From Monomorium pharaonis (taxonomy: Eukaryota > Arthropoda > Insecta > Hymenoptera > Formicidae): DNA of 64,000 nucleotides. The notes beneath the pieces were generated by a model. It searched no databases. It was not told the origin of the DNA and worked only from the letters and a program-made list of their open reading frames with translations. Position numbers and translations under genes: made by a program. The stretch spans positions 248,001 to 312,000 of the forward strand of contig NC_050472.1 in assembly GCF_013373865.1 (NCBI RefSeq). Reading direction: 5' to 3'. Shown one piece after another: positions 1-8,013 of this stretch. Position 1 is the first letter of the stretch; each line of letters opens with the position of its first letter.

Positions 1-317
1 CATTCTCGTTTCTCACATCCCTTTACGTACACGACAATTTCATCATCGGTTGCAGTTGTACCCATCACTGCCTTGGTAATTAAATCTCTAGCCATGCTGT
101 GCGGAATCAATCCATCCTCCCATGATATTCCGTGATGATTCACTTTCAACCACGCCACCTGACGTCTTTCTGCCTTGGTAAGGTATTCCCATGGATAGGT
201 GGGTGTAAATATGTAGTGGGTGAGTTCAAATCCATCTTTGAGAGAGGCAAATTCCTTAACGATAAATTCTCCACCAACGATGAAACCTTGCAGGTCCACG
301 AACGTTGGTACAGACAT
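1..317 (-). CDS. Conserved Polinton-associated protein of unknown function, partial (C-terminus off window)
   Basis: A minus-strand frame opens with ATG at 317 and stays open to position 1 (105 codons) without a stop. It begins MSVPTFVDLQGF and contains KEFASL, HYIFTPTYPW and NHHGISWEDG. I recognise this style of sequence from proteins annotated as uncharacterised in ant and other insect genomes near Polinton genes; I cannot assign a function. The D-x-x-GF start followed by a F-x-x-KE strand is faintly like the first strands of an RNase H-fold nuclease, which is speculation. A TATA-like TATAAAAA lies about 50 nt upstream on the same strand. It is the last gene of the capsid cluster in this window. 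Confidence 0.75.
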   Translation of the reverse strand, partial: MSVPTFVDLQGFIVGGEFIVKEFASLKDGFELTHYIFTPTYPWEYLTKAERRQVAWLKVNHHGISWEDGLIPHSMARDLITKAVMGTTATDDEIVVYVKGCEKRE

Positions 318-364
318 GACAGATGTCGTTGAGAATACTGTGATCCGTCTCGACGCGTTATAAA

Positions 365-372
365 TTTTTATA
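365..372 (-). promoter_or_regulatory. TATA-like box upstream of the partial gene
   Basis: On the minus strand the sequence reads TATAAAAA about 50 nt before the ATG at 317, inside the short spacer (318-411) after the capsid stop codon. Position and sequence fit a TATA box giving this gene its own transcript; this is inference from sequence only. Confidence 0.4.
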
Positions 373-411
373 TCATTCTGATATTGTTTTGGAGAAAAAG
401 TGGCGCCGCAC

Positions 412-1611
412 TTAGGTAATTTTGCGCACAACGTTGGTCAACGGGTTGTACTGAATCACACGATCGTGTATAATGAGACAGTACGCTGTAGTGTTCGCGG
501 GTACATTTTCTCTGCATTCAAATTCTAAGCGTACGTCCACGGTTGCGCTCTTAATCGATTCGTTTTGTCGAGAGCAATCGATAATCACGAATGGACCATT
601 ATGTCGAAACGTGGTGACGGATTGATTCGGCTCGAGATAATCATATCCGTAATAGTTTTTACAGAAATGTGCATACGTCTCGTACAGAATCGACCATTTA
701 TTTTTATCGAAATCCAGATTCAGATCATCGTACGGATAACATTCCGAGTTTAAATAGAGTTTTGCGTTGATTAATTTGCAATGATCGAATCGGCTCATGT
801 TTTCAGACATGATATTCTTCCGACCAGCCTGCAGAGCGAAAACGACGTATCGAGGCTTCTCAAGCTGAGTAGCGGTCTTGATGGCCCACGAATGTTTGGT
901 TGTGCTTTGCAATAAAGGATACTGGTACAAATCCCAAGAGCGAAATGCCATGCTGAGGTATCGCCCGCTTTCCAGAGCACGCAGCATCGACAGTTTATTT
1001 ATTTCGTTCAGTAACACGTGCGGCATTCGCCACTGAACTTTGAGTAATTCAATCTTTGGCTCCAATTCTGAACTTCCCATCAGACAATTGTTATCGTTAC
1101 GCGCGCGTATTAAAATCAGCTCATGGCGAGCGTTGATCACCACGCGTCTGTAATCTTCACAAAATCCCAACAGCATGTTGAGCGGTACGCAAAAATTAAA
1201 GTATCCGTTCGGAGGATTCCACGGATCCCAGCCGGCGTTCCTCGCGATTACGCTTCTGGCGGCTGACATAGTTACATAGTTCTTGAGGGTGCTGGTTATT
1301 CCGACGTTTCTGTTTCGATCAATTTCCACACCGTCGAGCTCGTATCGAATCTCATCGAACATGAACGCGACGCAATTATTTGCCAATGTCACATCAGATC
1401 CCGCAACTGGTTTCTTTATTATAAGTTTTCCTTCAATGTATAGAAAACTTTCGTGCGGTAACGTGTAAAGATCCTGTTGTTGTATAGGAATTCTTATCTC
1501 ATCATTGTATTCGAACGTCGTGTTGGCGAACGGATTGTACGTGTGAGTCTCGATCTTGACGATGCGATCGTCAAAGATCGGCTCGTCCTCGATATTTAAA
1601 ATATCCGTCAT
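412..1611 (-). CDS. Polinton major capsid protein (double jelly-roll type)
   Basis: A 399-residue intact frame. The N-terminal part has NDEIRIPIQQQDLYTLPHES and YIEGKL, and later GFCEDYRRVVINARHEL, which I recognise from the insect Polinton capsid family; family members are predicted to fold as a double jelly-roll and form the hexon-like capsomer. About 400 residues is somewhat short next to longer vertebrate Polinton capsid proteins. The start ATG overlaps the stop of the preceding 65-codon ORF in an ATGA arrangement, and mCP, protease and PLA2 lie just upstream, which fits a late virion cluster. The role in the virion is inferred from family and context; no capsid of this copy is known. No frameshift or stop was seen. 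Confidence 0.82.
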   Translation of the reverse strand: MTDILNIEDEPIFDDRIVKIETHTYNPFANTTFEYNDEIRIPIQQQDLYTLPHESFLYIEGKLIIKKPVAGSDVTLANNCVAFMFDEIRYELDGVEIDRNRNVGITSTLKNYVTMSAARSVIARNAGWDPWNPPNGYFNFCVPLNMLLGFCEDYRRVVINARHELILIRARNDNNCLMGSSELEPKIELLKVQWRMPHVLLNEINKLSMLRALESGRYLSMAFRSWDLYQYPLLQSTTKHSWAIKTATQLEKPRYVVFALQAGRKNIMSENMSRFDHCKLINAKLYLNSECYPYDDLNLDFDKNKWSILYETYAHFCKNYYGYDYLEPNQSVTTFRHNGPFVIIDCSRQNESIKSATVDVRLEFECRENVPANTTAYCLIIHDRVIQYNPLTNVVRKIT

Positions 1612-1805
1612 TGTCGCACCGCAAATCCCAGAGATTGTAGATATTCAACGTTCGACGCGGTGAGCCTCTTTTCCTTGGAACAGTCGGATGATCGAATATT
1701 ATCGAATGTCGTCGCAAAAGTATCGGATGACTGCTGTAACGTTGATGTTTTCGTCGTAAAGATGTTTATTTTTCTGGCGCGTTCCGACGCGTGTAGTACG
1801 AGCAT
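1608..1805 (-). CDS. Small ORF between minor and major capsid genes
   Basis: A 65-codon ORF fills almost exactly the space between the two capsid genes. It starts 12 nt after the minor capsid stop (1818-1820), and its TGA overlaps the ATG of the major capsid gene. The C-terminal part reads LTASNVEYLQSLGFAVRQ, which looks like a short conserved motif; I know no function for it. The tight fit and ATGA overlap argue for a real gene, possibly translated by termination-reinitiation. It could also be a minor core or cement protein, but nothing in the sequence shows that. Confidence 0.6.
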   Translation of the reverse strand: MLVLHASERARKINIFTTKTSTLQQSSDTFATTFDNIRSSDCSKEKRLTASNVEYLQSLGFAVRQ

Positions 1806-1817
1806 CTCACGTTCGCG

Positions 1818-2558
1818 TTATCGTTGCAGCTGTCGTCGCACATGCAATCTGACGGTAATTTCTTCTCCTCGAAAATCAAGCAATCGTCCGTTCTGGTCAA
1901 CCACGCGTATCGTCAGATTCGTAACGCTCCGCACGATGATCGGCAGGTAAATGATCTGCGACGGTCTTTCCGAGATCTTATATCCAGGTGGAACGTTCGG
2001 TGAAAATTCATGTATCGCGTGCACGCTTTTGTCGTTGCTGTACGCGCCCGCGGTCACGTTACACTCTACGCGGATAATGTTTACGTTCATTATGTTGATT
2101 GACACGTCCGACTCATGCCATATTCGCGGTTCTAGTATACGCTTCGATGTGAATCCCAGGAGCGAGCCGATGTTGTTTGGTTTGCCAAAATTTATTTTGT
2201 GTGCGCATCTGATCTCGCATCTCATCGTATTATAGTTTGCGCGGATCGTAATCGGATCTTTATCTCCACTATTACTATCTTCAGCCGCGACGTCACGTCG
2301 CGGACGTATTTGCGAAATCTCACGTTTCAAAAACTCATTAATGGCATGCAACTCGTACGATCCCTCGGGAATCGTAATCTCCGCGTTGTCTTTGCCAAAG
2401 TAAAATTTATTGTTTGAAGCATTCACGTTCGGTATCGTGTTATATGTTTCAAAGATCGCTAAACCGAGCTCGTAATCGTCGTCGCTCAAATCTATAGCCG
2501 GAGAGTAGCTTGCCGCGAGAATGCTGCTCTTGCCGCTCAGCGTAAATGTCAGCGACAT
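1818..2558 (-). CDS. Polinton minor capsid protein (penton-like, single jelly-roll)
   Basis: I chose the ATG at 2558 (MSLTFTLSGKSS), giving 246 residues; an upstream ATG at 2639 would run into the end of the protease gene and adds an unlike leader. Recognisable stretches are ETYNTIPNVNASNNKFYF, EITIPEGSYEL, KPNNIGSLLGF, NVTAGAY, HEFSPNVPPGYKISERP and DFRGEEITVRLHVRR, typical of the insect Polinton minor capsid (penton) family, whose members are predicted to form capsid vertices. It sits 41 nt after the protease stop and 12 nt before the next ORF. The frame is intact. Confidence 0.82.
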   Translation of the reverse strand: MSLTFTLSGKSSILAASYSPAIDLSDDDYELGLAIFETYNTIPNVNASNNKFYFGKDNAEITIPEGSYELHAINEFLKREISQIRPRRDVAAEDSNSGDKDPITIRANYNTMRCEIRCAHKINFGKPNNIGSLLGFTSKRILEPRIWHESDVSINIMNVNIIRVECNVTAGAYSNDKSVHAIHEFSPNVPPGYKISERPSQIIYLPIIVRSVTNLTIRVVDQNGRLLDFRGEEITVRLHVRRQLQR

Positions 2559-2599
2559 GTTTGAACGAATACTGAGATTAAACAGCGCAACGTCGGTCT

Positions 2600-2980
2600 T
2601 TAAATCGAGTGTAAAAATAGCAGACAAAGTTGTCCGCAATTCCTTTGATCGTAAGTTTGATACGACGTTCGATTGTACTCTATCTTTGTCACATCGTCCC
2701 CAAAATATCGTACGAGTTCTCTGGGTGGCCGCAGATTGCCGAAACTGTCGAAATACGCCATGTGATTTCTCCTCTTTGCGTACGCTACCCAGTGAGTACC
2801 GGGGCCCTCCGCATCGTCTAGATTTACGATACCGCTCTCGTTTTGACGCGCACCGCTCGTCGGTAGCGCGTTACGCATAAACACTCCTCTGAAATACGGG
2901 ATACACAATCGTTTTGCCAATTGATGTAGTTGCACGTTCGTCGTCACACCTGCGGGTATTTTTAACGCCTCTTTGACATA
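2600..2980 (-). CDS. Adenain-like cysteine protease (PRO), no AUG of its own; likely expressed by -1 frameshift from the PLA2 gene
   Basis: About 126 codons from the frameshift point to the stop at 2600. The catalytic layout matches adenovirus protease: His in GPGTHWVAY (about residue 63), Asp in YFDSFG (about 78), Gln in YQTYDQRN (about 108) and Cys in NCGQLC (about 115), the Gln and Cys seven residues apart as in adenain, followed by FLH. In Polintons and adenoviruses this enzyme processes capsid proteins during maturation. In the protease frame the first ATG lies after the conserved FRGVF segment, and upstream in that frame the next ATG is at 3460, deep in the antisense-like shadow of the PLA2 gene. 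A slippery AAAAAAT at 2980-2986 joins the two frames. A GTG start or unseen splicing are the alternatives. Confidence 0.85.
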   Translation of the reverse strand, partial: YVKEALKIPAGVTTNVQLHQLAKRLCIPYFRGVFMRNALPTSGARQNESGIVNLDDAEGPGTHWVAYAKRRNHMAYFDSFGNLRPPRELVRYFGDDVTKIEYNRTSYQTYDQRNCGQLCLLFLHSI

Positions 2981-3684
2981 TTTTTTCGTTTCGCTTTTAC
3001 ACCTTTTCCGTACTTGTACGGGGCGAGGTACAGCCCTCGTCCGCCTCTGTACGGGGCGAGATATACTCCGCGCCCTTCCATCGCGCGATTGTGACGTTGC
3101 AGCTCCTCGAGCTGACGTCGCGCAGCTTTGCTGTCGTTTACCACCTTTGTCACACCGGCCGCGCCGCCGATCAATGATCCGAGCGCGCCCAATATCGGTA
3201 AAATTGGTAACATGCCGCCTCGTCTCGCTGTCGGAAGTATACGTTTTTTTTTCGTTACCTTTTTTTTCTTCTTCATGCCCATACCTATCTTTGTCTTGGC
3301 TTTCATGGCTGCCCAGACGGCAGCGGCGGCTGCTCTTTCTCCGAGAGCCGAGTCTTTCGCGATTACGCGTGTTTGTGCTTTCGTGGCGAGTATCTCGTCC
3401 GCCACGTGTCTGTCGGCGAGCTCGTTGCTGCGAGAATACGCAATGTCGTGTTCGCGGCACGCCGCGTCCAGCGGATTTATACCCCTATCGCCTCTAGCTA
3501 ATCGTTTTTCCAAGTGCGTTCCCGGTCCGCAAAATTGATAACCGGGGATATGTAGCTCGAATGGAAGCGCGTTTATCGCGCGATTCAAAAGATGACCGCA
3601 GCCGCTTTTTACCTTTGCGACAACTGGCATTCGGTACAATTCTTGATCAACGGCGCGGGTCCGTCGATGTGCGTTTGCTGCCAC
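2962..3684 (-). CDS. Phospholipase A2-domain virion protein with hydrophobic core segment and basic tail
   Basis: 240 residues from ATG 3684; a second ATG at 3630 (MPVVAKVKSG) is the likelier start. A parvovirus-type PLA2 core is visible: calcium loop GYQFCGPGT near residues 48-56 and the CREHDIAY active-site helix with His79-Asp80. In viruses this domain breaches endosomal membranes during entry; that is family knowledge. Next come a Lys-rich segment, a hydrophobic LPILPILGALGSLIGGAAG near residue 160-180, an amphipathic helix, and two LAPY-x-GG/YGKG repeats with a basic tail, resembling adenovirus minor core or pVI/pX-like proteins. The zero-frame stop is at 2962-2964, just downstream of the AAAAAAT slippery site. 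The frame is intact. Confidence 0.82.
   Translation of the reverse strand: MAANAHRRTRAVDQELYRMPVVAKVKSGCGHLLNRAINALPFELHIPGYQFCGPGTHLEKRLARGDRGINPLDAACREHDIAYSRSNELADRHVADEILATKAQTRVIAKDSALGERAAAAAVWAAMKAKTKIGMGMKKKKKVTKKKRILPTARRGGMLPILPILGALGSLIGGAAGVTKVVNDSKAARRQLEELQRHNRAMEGRGVYLAPYRGGRGLYLAPYKYGKGVKAKRKNMSKRR
2980..2986 (-). promoter_or_regulatory. Candidate -1 ribosomal frameshift heptamer
   Basis: On the minus strand A-AAA-AAT lies in phase with the PLA2 codons (CGA AAA AAT), which is exactly the X-XXY-YYZ arrangement. A slip by one base moves ribosomes from the PLA2 frame into the open protease frame, about 16 nt before the PLA2 stop. I did not identify a downstream pseudoknot by eye. 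Confidence 0.5.
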
Positions 3685-3878
3685 GGCTGATTATAATGCT
3701 CGTTGCAGCGACGATATTGTTGAACTTCGAAATCAGTCTTTATATATTCCGGGAGCTTGTCCCACACGTGTTCGATATAGTTGGCGCACTCGCGTAACAG
3801 AACGATCTTTGGTACGAATTGTAACTGTTCAGCGCTCAAATTTATAATATTGGAGGGATGTGATAGTATGAGATACAT
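3609..3878 (-). CDS. Small Polinton ORF of unknown function
   Basis: 89 codons, starting MYLILSHPSN and containing LLRECANYIEHVWDKLPEY, QQYRRCNEHYNQPW, HIDGPAPLIKNC and a final CTEC pair. The sequence looks conserved (I recall similar stretches from other insect Polinton-like loci), but its function is unknown. It overlaps the 5' end of the PLA2 frame (22 nt if PLA2 starts at 3630). It is the first gene of the minus-strand capsid cluster and lies beside the divergent promoter region at 3879-4172. Confidence 0.6.
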   Translation of the reverse strand: MYLILSHPSNIINLSAEQLQFVPKIVLLRECANYIEHVWDKLPEYIKTDFEVQQYRRCNEHYNQPWQQTHIDGPAPLIKNCTECQLSQR

Positions 3879-3912
3879 GTTTGCTACTGAGCGATGCGCG
3901 ATTTTGCATGCC

Positions 3913-3920
3913 TATAAATA
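3913..3920 (+). promoter_or_regulatory. TATA box (TATAAATA) in the divergent promoter region
   Basis: The sequence CCTATAAATAG matches the same box upstream of the ATPase (5764). It lies between the minus-strand capsid cluster and the plus-strand three-exon gene, about 250 nt before that gene's ATG, leaving room for a 5' leader. An initiator-like TCAGTT also occurs near 4142-4147. Confidence 0.45.
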
Positions 3921-4172
3921 GTGGTTCCTGCGAGGTTTTTGTTTCCTAGTAATTCTTTTATTATTTGCTTTAAAAAACTGTGCGAGTACTATTATGAAAA
4001 AATAGTTTTCAAGCCATGAGTGAAACGTCACAGGGCTATAGTTTACTCGAGCATCGACGATAGGCTCAAGTGACATCTCCACAGCGTGGGGATGATAAGT
4101 ACCAAAATCATAAACAGTAGCCTTCGAAGTCGGACTGACCGTCAGTTCAGTCTGAAGTTTTGCGAAGACACA

Positions 4173-4837
4173 ATGGACTTTTACAATTCCGAAACAATGG
4201 CACTGGTTGTAAGTACTTCTTACCTATTTTTACATTATTTATATTAATTTATATCATTTAGATTAATTTATATTAATATTAATTCATTTTTGCAGTGCCT
4301 TTGCTGTGAGGAAGAGGTGCATATAGCACTTCCAAAAAGTTTCCCGGCTATAGGATATATATATATCCATAGCCGGCAGGCGGTGCGCACGGCTCATCGC
4401 CATCCAACAACTTTTCCCGCATTAGACCCGGCTGCATACATCGATTTGCCTGCAATCATTGTAAGTACCATTTTTTATATTTCAACGTATATATTGCGTA
4501 TTTTTAATAAATAATTAAATAATATACTTTGTGCTTGTTTTAGTGCATGTGTTCCGGCAACGTAATATTAAGAACCGAGATATCCATTCCGCAGCACGTG
4601 AACATTCAACAGCACCGATTGCGGGTGCAGTGCAGCCGCCGGATAGATCGAAAATATCATGACTGGATATGGGGGGATATTGAAGATGACAACGATTACA
4701 ATTACGAAGATATTTTTGACTTACGATATTTATTCGGAATGGAGGTGGTGGAAAAGCAAAAAAACCCGGAAAACTGGGACTATAATGGTTACGCAAATTA
4801 CGTTTTAGATCAAATAGAAAATACATTTTTTTTATAG
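4173..4837 (+). CDS. Three-exon cysteine-motif protein of unknown function
   Basis: Three exons with consensus splice borders, all in phase 0: 4173-4208 (donor GTAAGT), 4296-4460 (acceptor TTTTTGCAG, donor GTAAGT) and 4544-4837 (acceptor TTGTTTTAG, stop TAG). The spliced frame has 164 codons. Exons 2 and 3 each open with a cysteine cluster (CLCC and CMCS), suggesting a metal-binding module built across exon borders; the C-terminal part is acidic and aromatic (DDNDYNYEDIFDL). I do not recognise the family. Introns of 87 and 83 bp are AT-rich. A TATAAATA box lies upstream. Splicing inside a Polinton suggests nuclear transcription. Exon calls are by eye; only the last exon would be seen by a simple ORF search. 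Confidence 0.62.
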
Positions 4838-5541
4838 AAATTAAAAAAATATATATATTTTTTATAGTTATATAGTACTTTTTATATTTTAGATTTTATA
4901 TTATTTTAGATATATTTTATGATTATATTTAGATATAGTTATATGTAGTATTTAAAAAATGTATTATACAATTTCTTTTTTTTAGTTTTATAATTATTTT
5001 ATACAGTTTATAATTCTATTATTAATATTTTAAATATATATATATAATAGATATATCGCGTATCTTTTTTAATCACCCCTCAATCCTGCATGCTTTCCTC
5101 ATCACACGACTGTCGATACATTATAATTCTATTATTAATATTTTAAATATATATATATATATAATAGATATATCGCGTATCTTTTTTTAATCACCCCTCA
5201 ATCCTGCATGTTTTCTTCATCACACGACCGTCGATACATTCCTTTTCTCCATACACTGCGTTTACACACACTCGCGCACGCACACACGCACGCACACACA
5301 CCTCTAGCACGCGACCGTCGATATGCGATGTCGCACCGTTGATGTCGATATTCTTTCTCTACACGCTGTGTTCACACATACGCACACATACTCACGCTTT
5401 CTCTAGCACGCGACCATCGATACGCTTCTTTCTCTACACGCTGTGTTCACACATACGCGCACATACTCATGCCTTCTCTAGCACGCATACACGTGTAACC
5501 GTCTTCTCTGTTACGTATACACATGCGTAAGTGCCTTTTTT

Positions 5542-5611
<70 letters not shown>

Positions 5612-5763
5612 TTTCTCTATCAAGCGCCTCTCTAGCACACACGACGCGCGCATACGTTTCTTTCTCCGTGCGCTGCATTCACAAACACACGCACACACCT
5701 CTATCACGCATGTGCAAACATACAAAGGCGTATTTCCATAGATCGTACACCGCACTCACACAC
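4838..5763. repeat. AT-rich spacer with a tandem duplication and a CA microsatellite
   Basis: No gene seen. A ~110-120-bp unit (from about 5012, containing ATCGCGTATC and AATCACCCCTCAATCCTGC) is repeated at about 5121-5239. A second unit with CTCTACACGCTGTGTTCACAC and TCTAGCACGCGACC recurs between 5345 and 5490. A pure (CA)n run spans about 5544-5608. The region is a variable, slippage-prone spacer between two Polinton genes. Confidence 0.8.
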
Positions 5764-5773
5764 CTATAAATAG
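5764..5773 (+). promoter_or_regulatory. TATA box of the packaging ATPase gene
   Basis: TATAAATAGG lies about 40 nt before the ATPase ATG (5811) and repeats the box at 3913. Spacing suggests a very short leader. Confidence 0.55.
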
Positions 5774-5810
5774 GACGTTCGATTCCGATGTGTAATCAGA
5801 TTCGGAAAAC

Positions 5811-6518
5811 ATGAGATTCGTGCGACAACCTTTGACGATTTGCGTAACGAATTACGACGATAAATTACAATCGATGGGAGACGGCGGGGTGAGGCGTAAG
5901 CATGGTGCGATGCTGCCGAATACTATACGCGCCATCATTTGCGGTCCGTCGAACTGCGGTAAAACCAACGTTCTGATAAATTTGTTGGAATGTCCACACG
6001 GTGTACATTTCGAGAACGTGTACGTGTACTCGAAATCGCTACAACAGCCGAAATATCGATATCTGGAGAATTTGTTGTCGTCGATGGACGAGATCGGTTA
6101 CTTTACGTTCTCCAATAACAGTGACGTCATTCCACCGAGCGAGGCGCGTCCAAACTCGATTTTCGTCTTCGATGACGTTGCTTGCGATAAGCAGGATGTC
6201 GTGAGAGAATATTTTTCAATGGGTAGACACTCGAACGTCGACTGTTTTTATCTCTGTCAGTCGTACGCGAGAATACCTAAACATCTTATACGCGATAACG
6301 CCAACCTGCTGATCCTCTTTAAGCAGGACGGTACCAACTTGAAACATGTGTACAACGATCATGTAAACACCGACATGTCGTATGATGACTTTAGTGAATT
6401 ATGTCGCGATTGTTGGCAGCGTGATTATGGATTTTTGATGATAGACAAGGACAGTGCACTTGCTAACGGGCGATACAGAAGAGGATTTAACGAGTTTGCA
6501 ATACCGCGAAACAGTTAG
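5811..6518 (+). CDS. DNA-packaging ATPase (FtsK/HerA, A32-like)
   Basis: 235 residues. Walker A is GPSNCGKT at residues 45-52, and Walker B is IFVFDD at 117-122. The CQSY motif near 149-152 and the HLIRDNANLLILF stretch near 158-170 fit the sensor and arginine region of A32-like ATPases. In Polintons and related viruses the enzyme pumps DNA into the capsid. Length is typical. The TATA box lies just upstream, and the DUF8207-like gene follows after 53 nt. The frame is intact. Confidence 0.93.
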   Translation: MRFVRQPLTICVTNYDDKLQSMGDGGVRRKHGAMLPNTIRAIICGPSNCGKTNVLINLLECPHGVHFENVYVYSKSLQQPKYRYLENLLSSMDEIGYFTFSNNSDVIPPSEARPNSIFVFDDVACDKQDVVREYFSMGRHSNVDCFYLCQSYARIPKHLIRDNANLLILFKQDGTNLKHVYNDHVNTDMSYDDFSELCRDCWQRDYGFLMIDKDSALANGRYRRGFNEFAIPRNS

Positions 6519-6571
6519 TCGTTATTGATACCTTGTCGGGGTGAAACGTGCGATCAACACTCTCTGTTAAC

Positions 6572-7657
6572 ATGGCTGAAAACAAAGATATGCGTGAGCG
6601 CGAGAAAATCGCGAGAGAAATTGAAAAAACGAGCGAATCGATTCGAAAGAAACATCGTGCTCTAAAAACCGGCAGGATCGAAGAGGATATCGTGACTAAG
6701 AGACACTTTGAACCGTTGATCGAACCGCTGCAAAAGATTATTGACAATTCCGGCGTACGCGCGATAAAAGAGGAGCCGATCGGTAACGTTTCGTTCACCC
6801 GTAAACGTGAGAAGGAAGAGGGGGAAGAATATGCCAGTAAGAAAAAACGGTCGAACGTCTCGTTCGATATCTCTGCAACACCGCAAAAATCTAATCATTT
6901 ACAAATTTCAAACGACGTACCAATGATAACCTCTACACCGCGTCCTACAACCGTACAACCGATAGAATCGCTTGAGAATGTTTTCGAAACGACGGATGAC
7001 TCGCTTGCGACGATTGTTCGAAATCAATTACAGACGTCGCAAGGACGAAAAGCATTGCAAGCTCAATTTGGTCCGCTGAGTCAAAAATATGTCGTGACTG
7101 TCCTGAGCGGTAACCGAGAGAGCGATGTAGACATAGACAATATATACGGTGTTCGTCTCGAGAATAATGGAATGATGCTCGGTAATAAACATTTCGATGT
7201 GGACAACGAGGATAATATAATTATCGACAATGTACGTTACGCTGGTACACCTGGTCTTTACGAATTGATCTTCAAGAAAATCCCCGCCGATGACATCTAC
7301 ACAGATGATGATTTACAAAAGTACAAAAGCATATTGTTTGCTACAAACGTGCATAGACGCAATTACACCAAGGACAGTCAATTACGAAGCAACAGAGGAT
7401 ACAAGTACAAACACCTGATCGCACCGTTAATGTCGATCGAACCTACGCCGAAAACGAAGAAATCTGGAAAGGGATTACCTCACGCTATGACGTTAAATGA
7501 TAACGCGATCGATTACGTGCACTGGGACAATCCCAATGAACTGGTAGATCGTCTGCGGTTACTCGAAGCATCGCGTCGAGCCGGTCACAACGCGCACGAC
7601 AACGAGATTCTGTCCATCATCGAAGAACTTCGCGAAGCGGGTCTTATTATAAATTAA
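6572..7657 (+). CDS. DUF8207-like Polinton protein
   Basis: I chose ATG 6572 (MAENKDMREREK), 361 residues; an upstream in-frame ATG at 6548 adds eight residues. The N-terminal third is a charged coiled coil (REREKIAREIEKTSESIRKK), then a linker with a basic KKKRS patch that could be a nuclear signal. The C-terminal half has the conserved core: NIYGVRLENNGMMLG, FDVDNEDNIIIDNVRYAGTP, GLYELIFKK, YKSILFATNVHRR and IDYVHWDNPNELVDRLRLL, ending EELREAGLIIN. I recognise this as a domain common in ant Polinton-type proteins, catalogued as DUF8207 to my memory. Its function is unknown; placement beside the ATPase suggests packaging or virion assembly. Confidence 0.75.
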   Translation: MAENKDMREREKIAREIEKTSESIRKKHRALKTGRIEEDIVTKRHFEPLIEPLQKIIDNSGVRAIKEEPIGNVSFTRKREKEEGEEYASKKKRSNVSFDISATPQKSNHLQISNDVPMITSTPRPTTVQPIESLENVFETTDDSLATIVRNQLQTSQGRKALQAQFGPLSQKYVVTVLSGNRESDVDIDNIYGVRLENNGMMLGNKHFDVDNEDNIIIDNVRYAGTPGLYELIFKKIPADDIYTDDDLQKYKSILFATNVHRRNYTKDSQLRSNRGYKYKHLIAPLMSIEPTPKTKKSGKGLPHAMTLNDNAIDYVHWDNPNELVDRLRLLEASRRAGHNAHDNEILSIIEELREAGLIIN

Positions 7658-7725
7658 TCTGCGTAATCGCGAAACGTGTCAGTCGATTGATCGATGTCAC
7701 CCATATCGTATCAAGATTAAAAACA

Positions 7726-7992
7726 ATGAGTAATAACGAACGGCGAAAAGACGGTTACGAACGTTTAACGAATAATTTTGAGCGGTTCCTGAATCAACAG
7801 CGGACGGTTCAGGAACGGTTGTCGAATAGCTATCGAACGGTGCAGGATCGCTATCAAACGACTCGGGAACGATTGTCGGACGGTTACCGAACGGTTGTAA
7901 ATCAATTCAGGAATAGTTACGAACGATTGTCTGATCGATCGGTAAGACCGGAAGACAAAGAACCACTGCTGAAAGACGATAGAAAGCAGTGA
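7726..7992 (+). CDS. Short repeat-rich coiled-coil protein
   Basis: 88 codons from ATG 7726 (MSNNERRKDG); an upstream in-frame start at 7687 is less likely. The middle is built of degenerate units such as RTVQERLSNSY, RTVQDRYQTT and RERLSDGYRTV, predicted to form a long amphipathic helix, followed by an acidic-basic tail EPLLKDDRKQ. Function unknown. The repeated GAACGGTT-type DNA of this gene seems to grade into the GAACRGAAA repeats just downstream, so the repeat array may have arisen from it. Confidence 0.5.
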   Translation: MSNNERRKDGYERLTNNFERFLNQQRTVQERLSNSYRTVQDRYQTTRERLSDGYRTVVNQFRNSYERLSDRSVRPEDKEPLLKDDRKQ

Positions 7993-8013
7993 TAAAAGAT
8001 AATTCAAACGTGA

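Noticed and set aside
2986..3460. Arg-rich extension of the protease frame upstream of the slippery site
   Set aside because: It is the off-frame reading of the PLA2 gene, with no conserved content.
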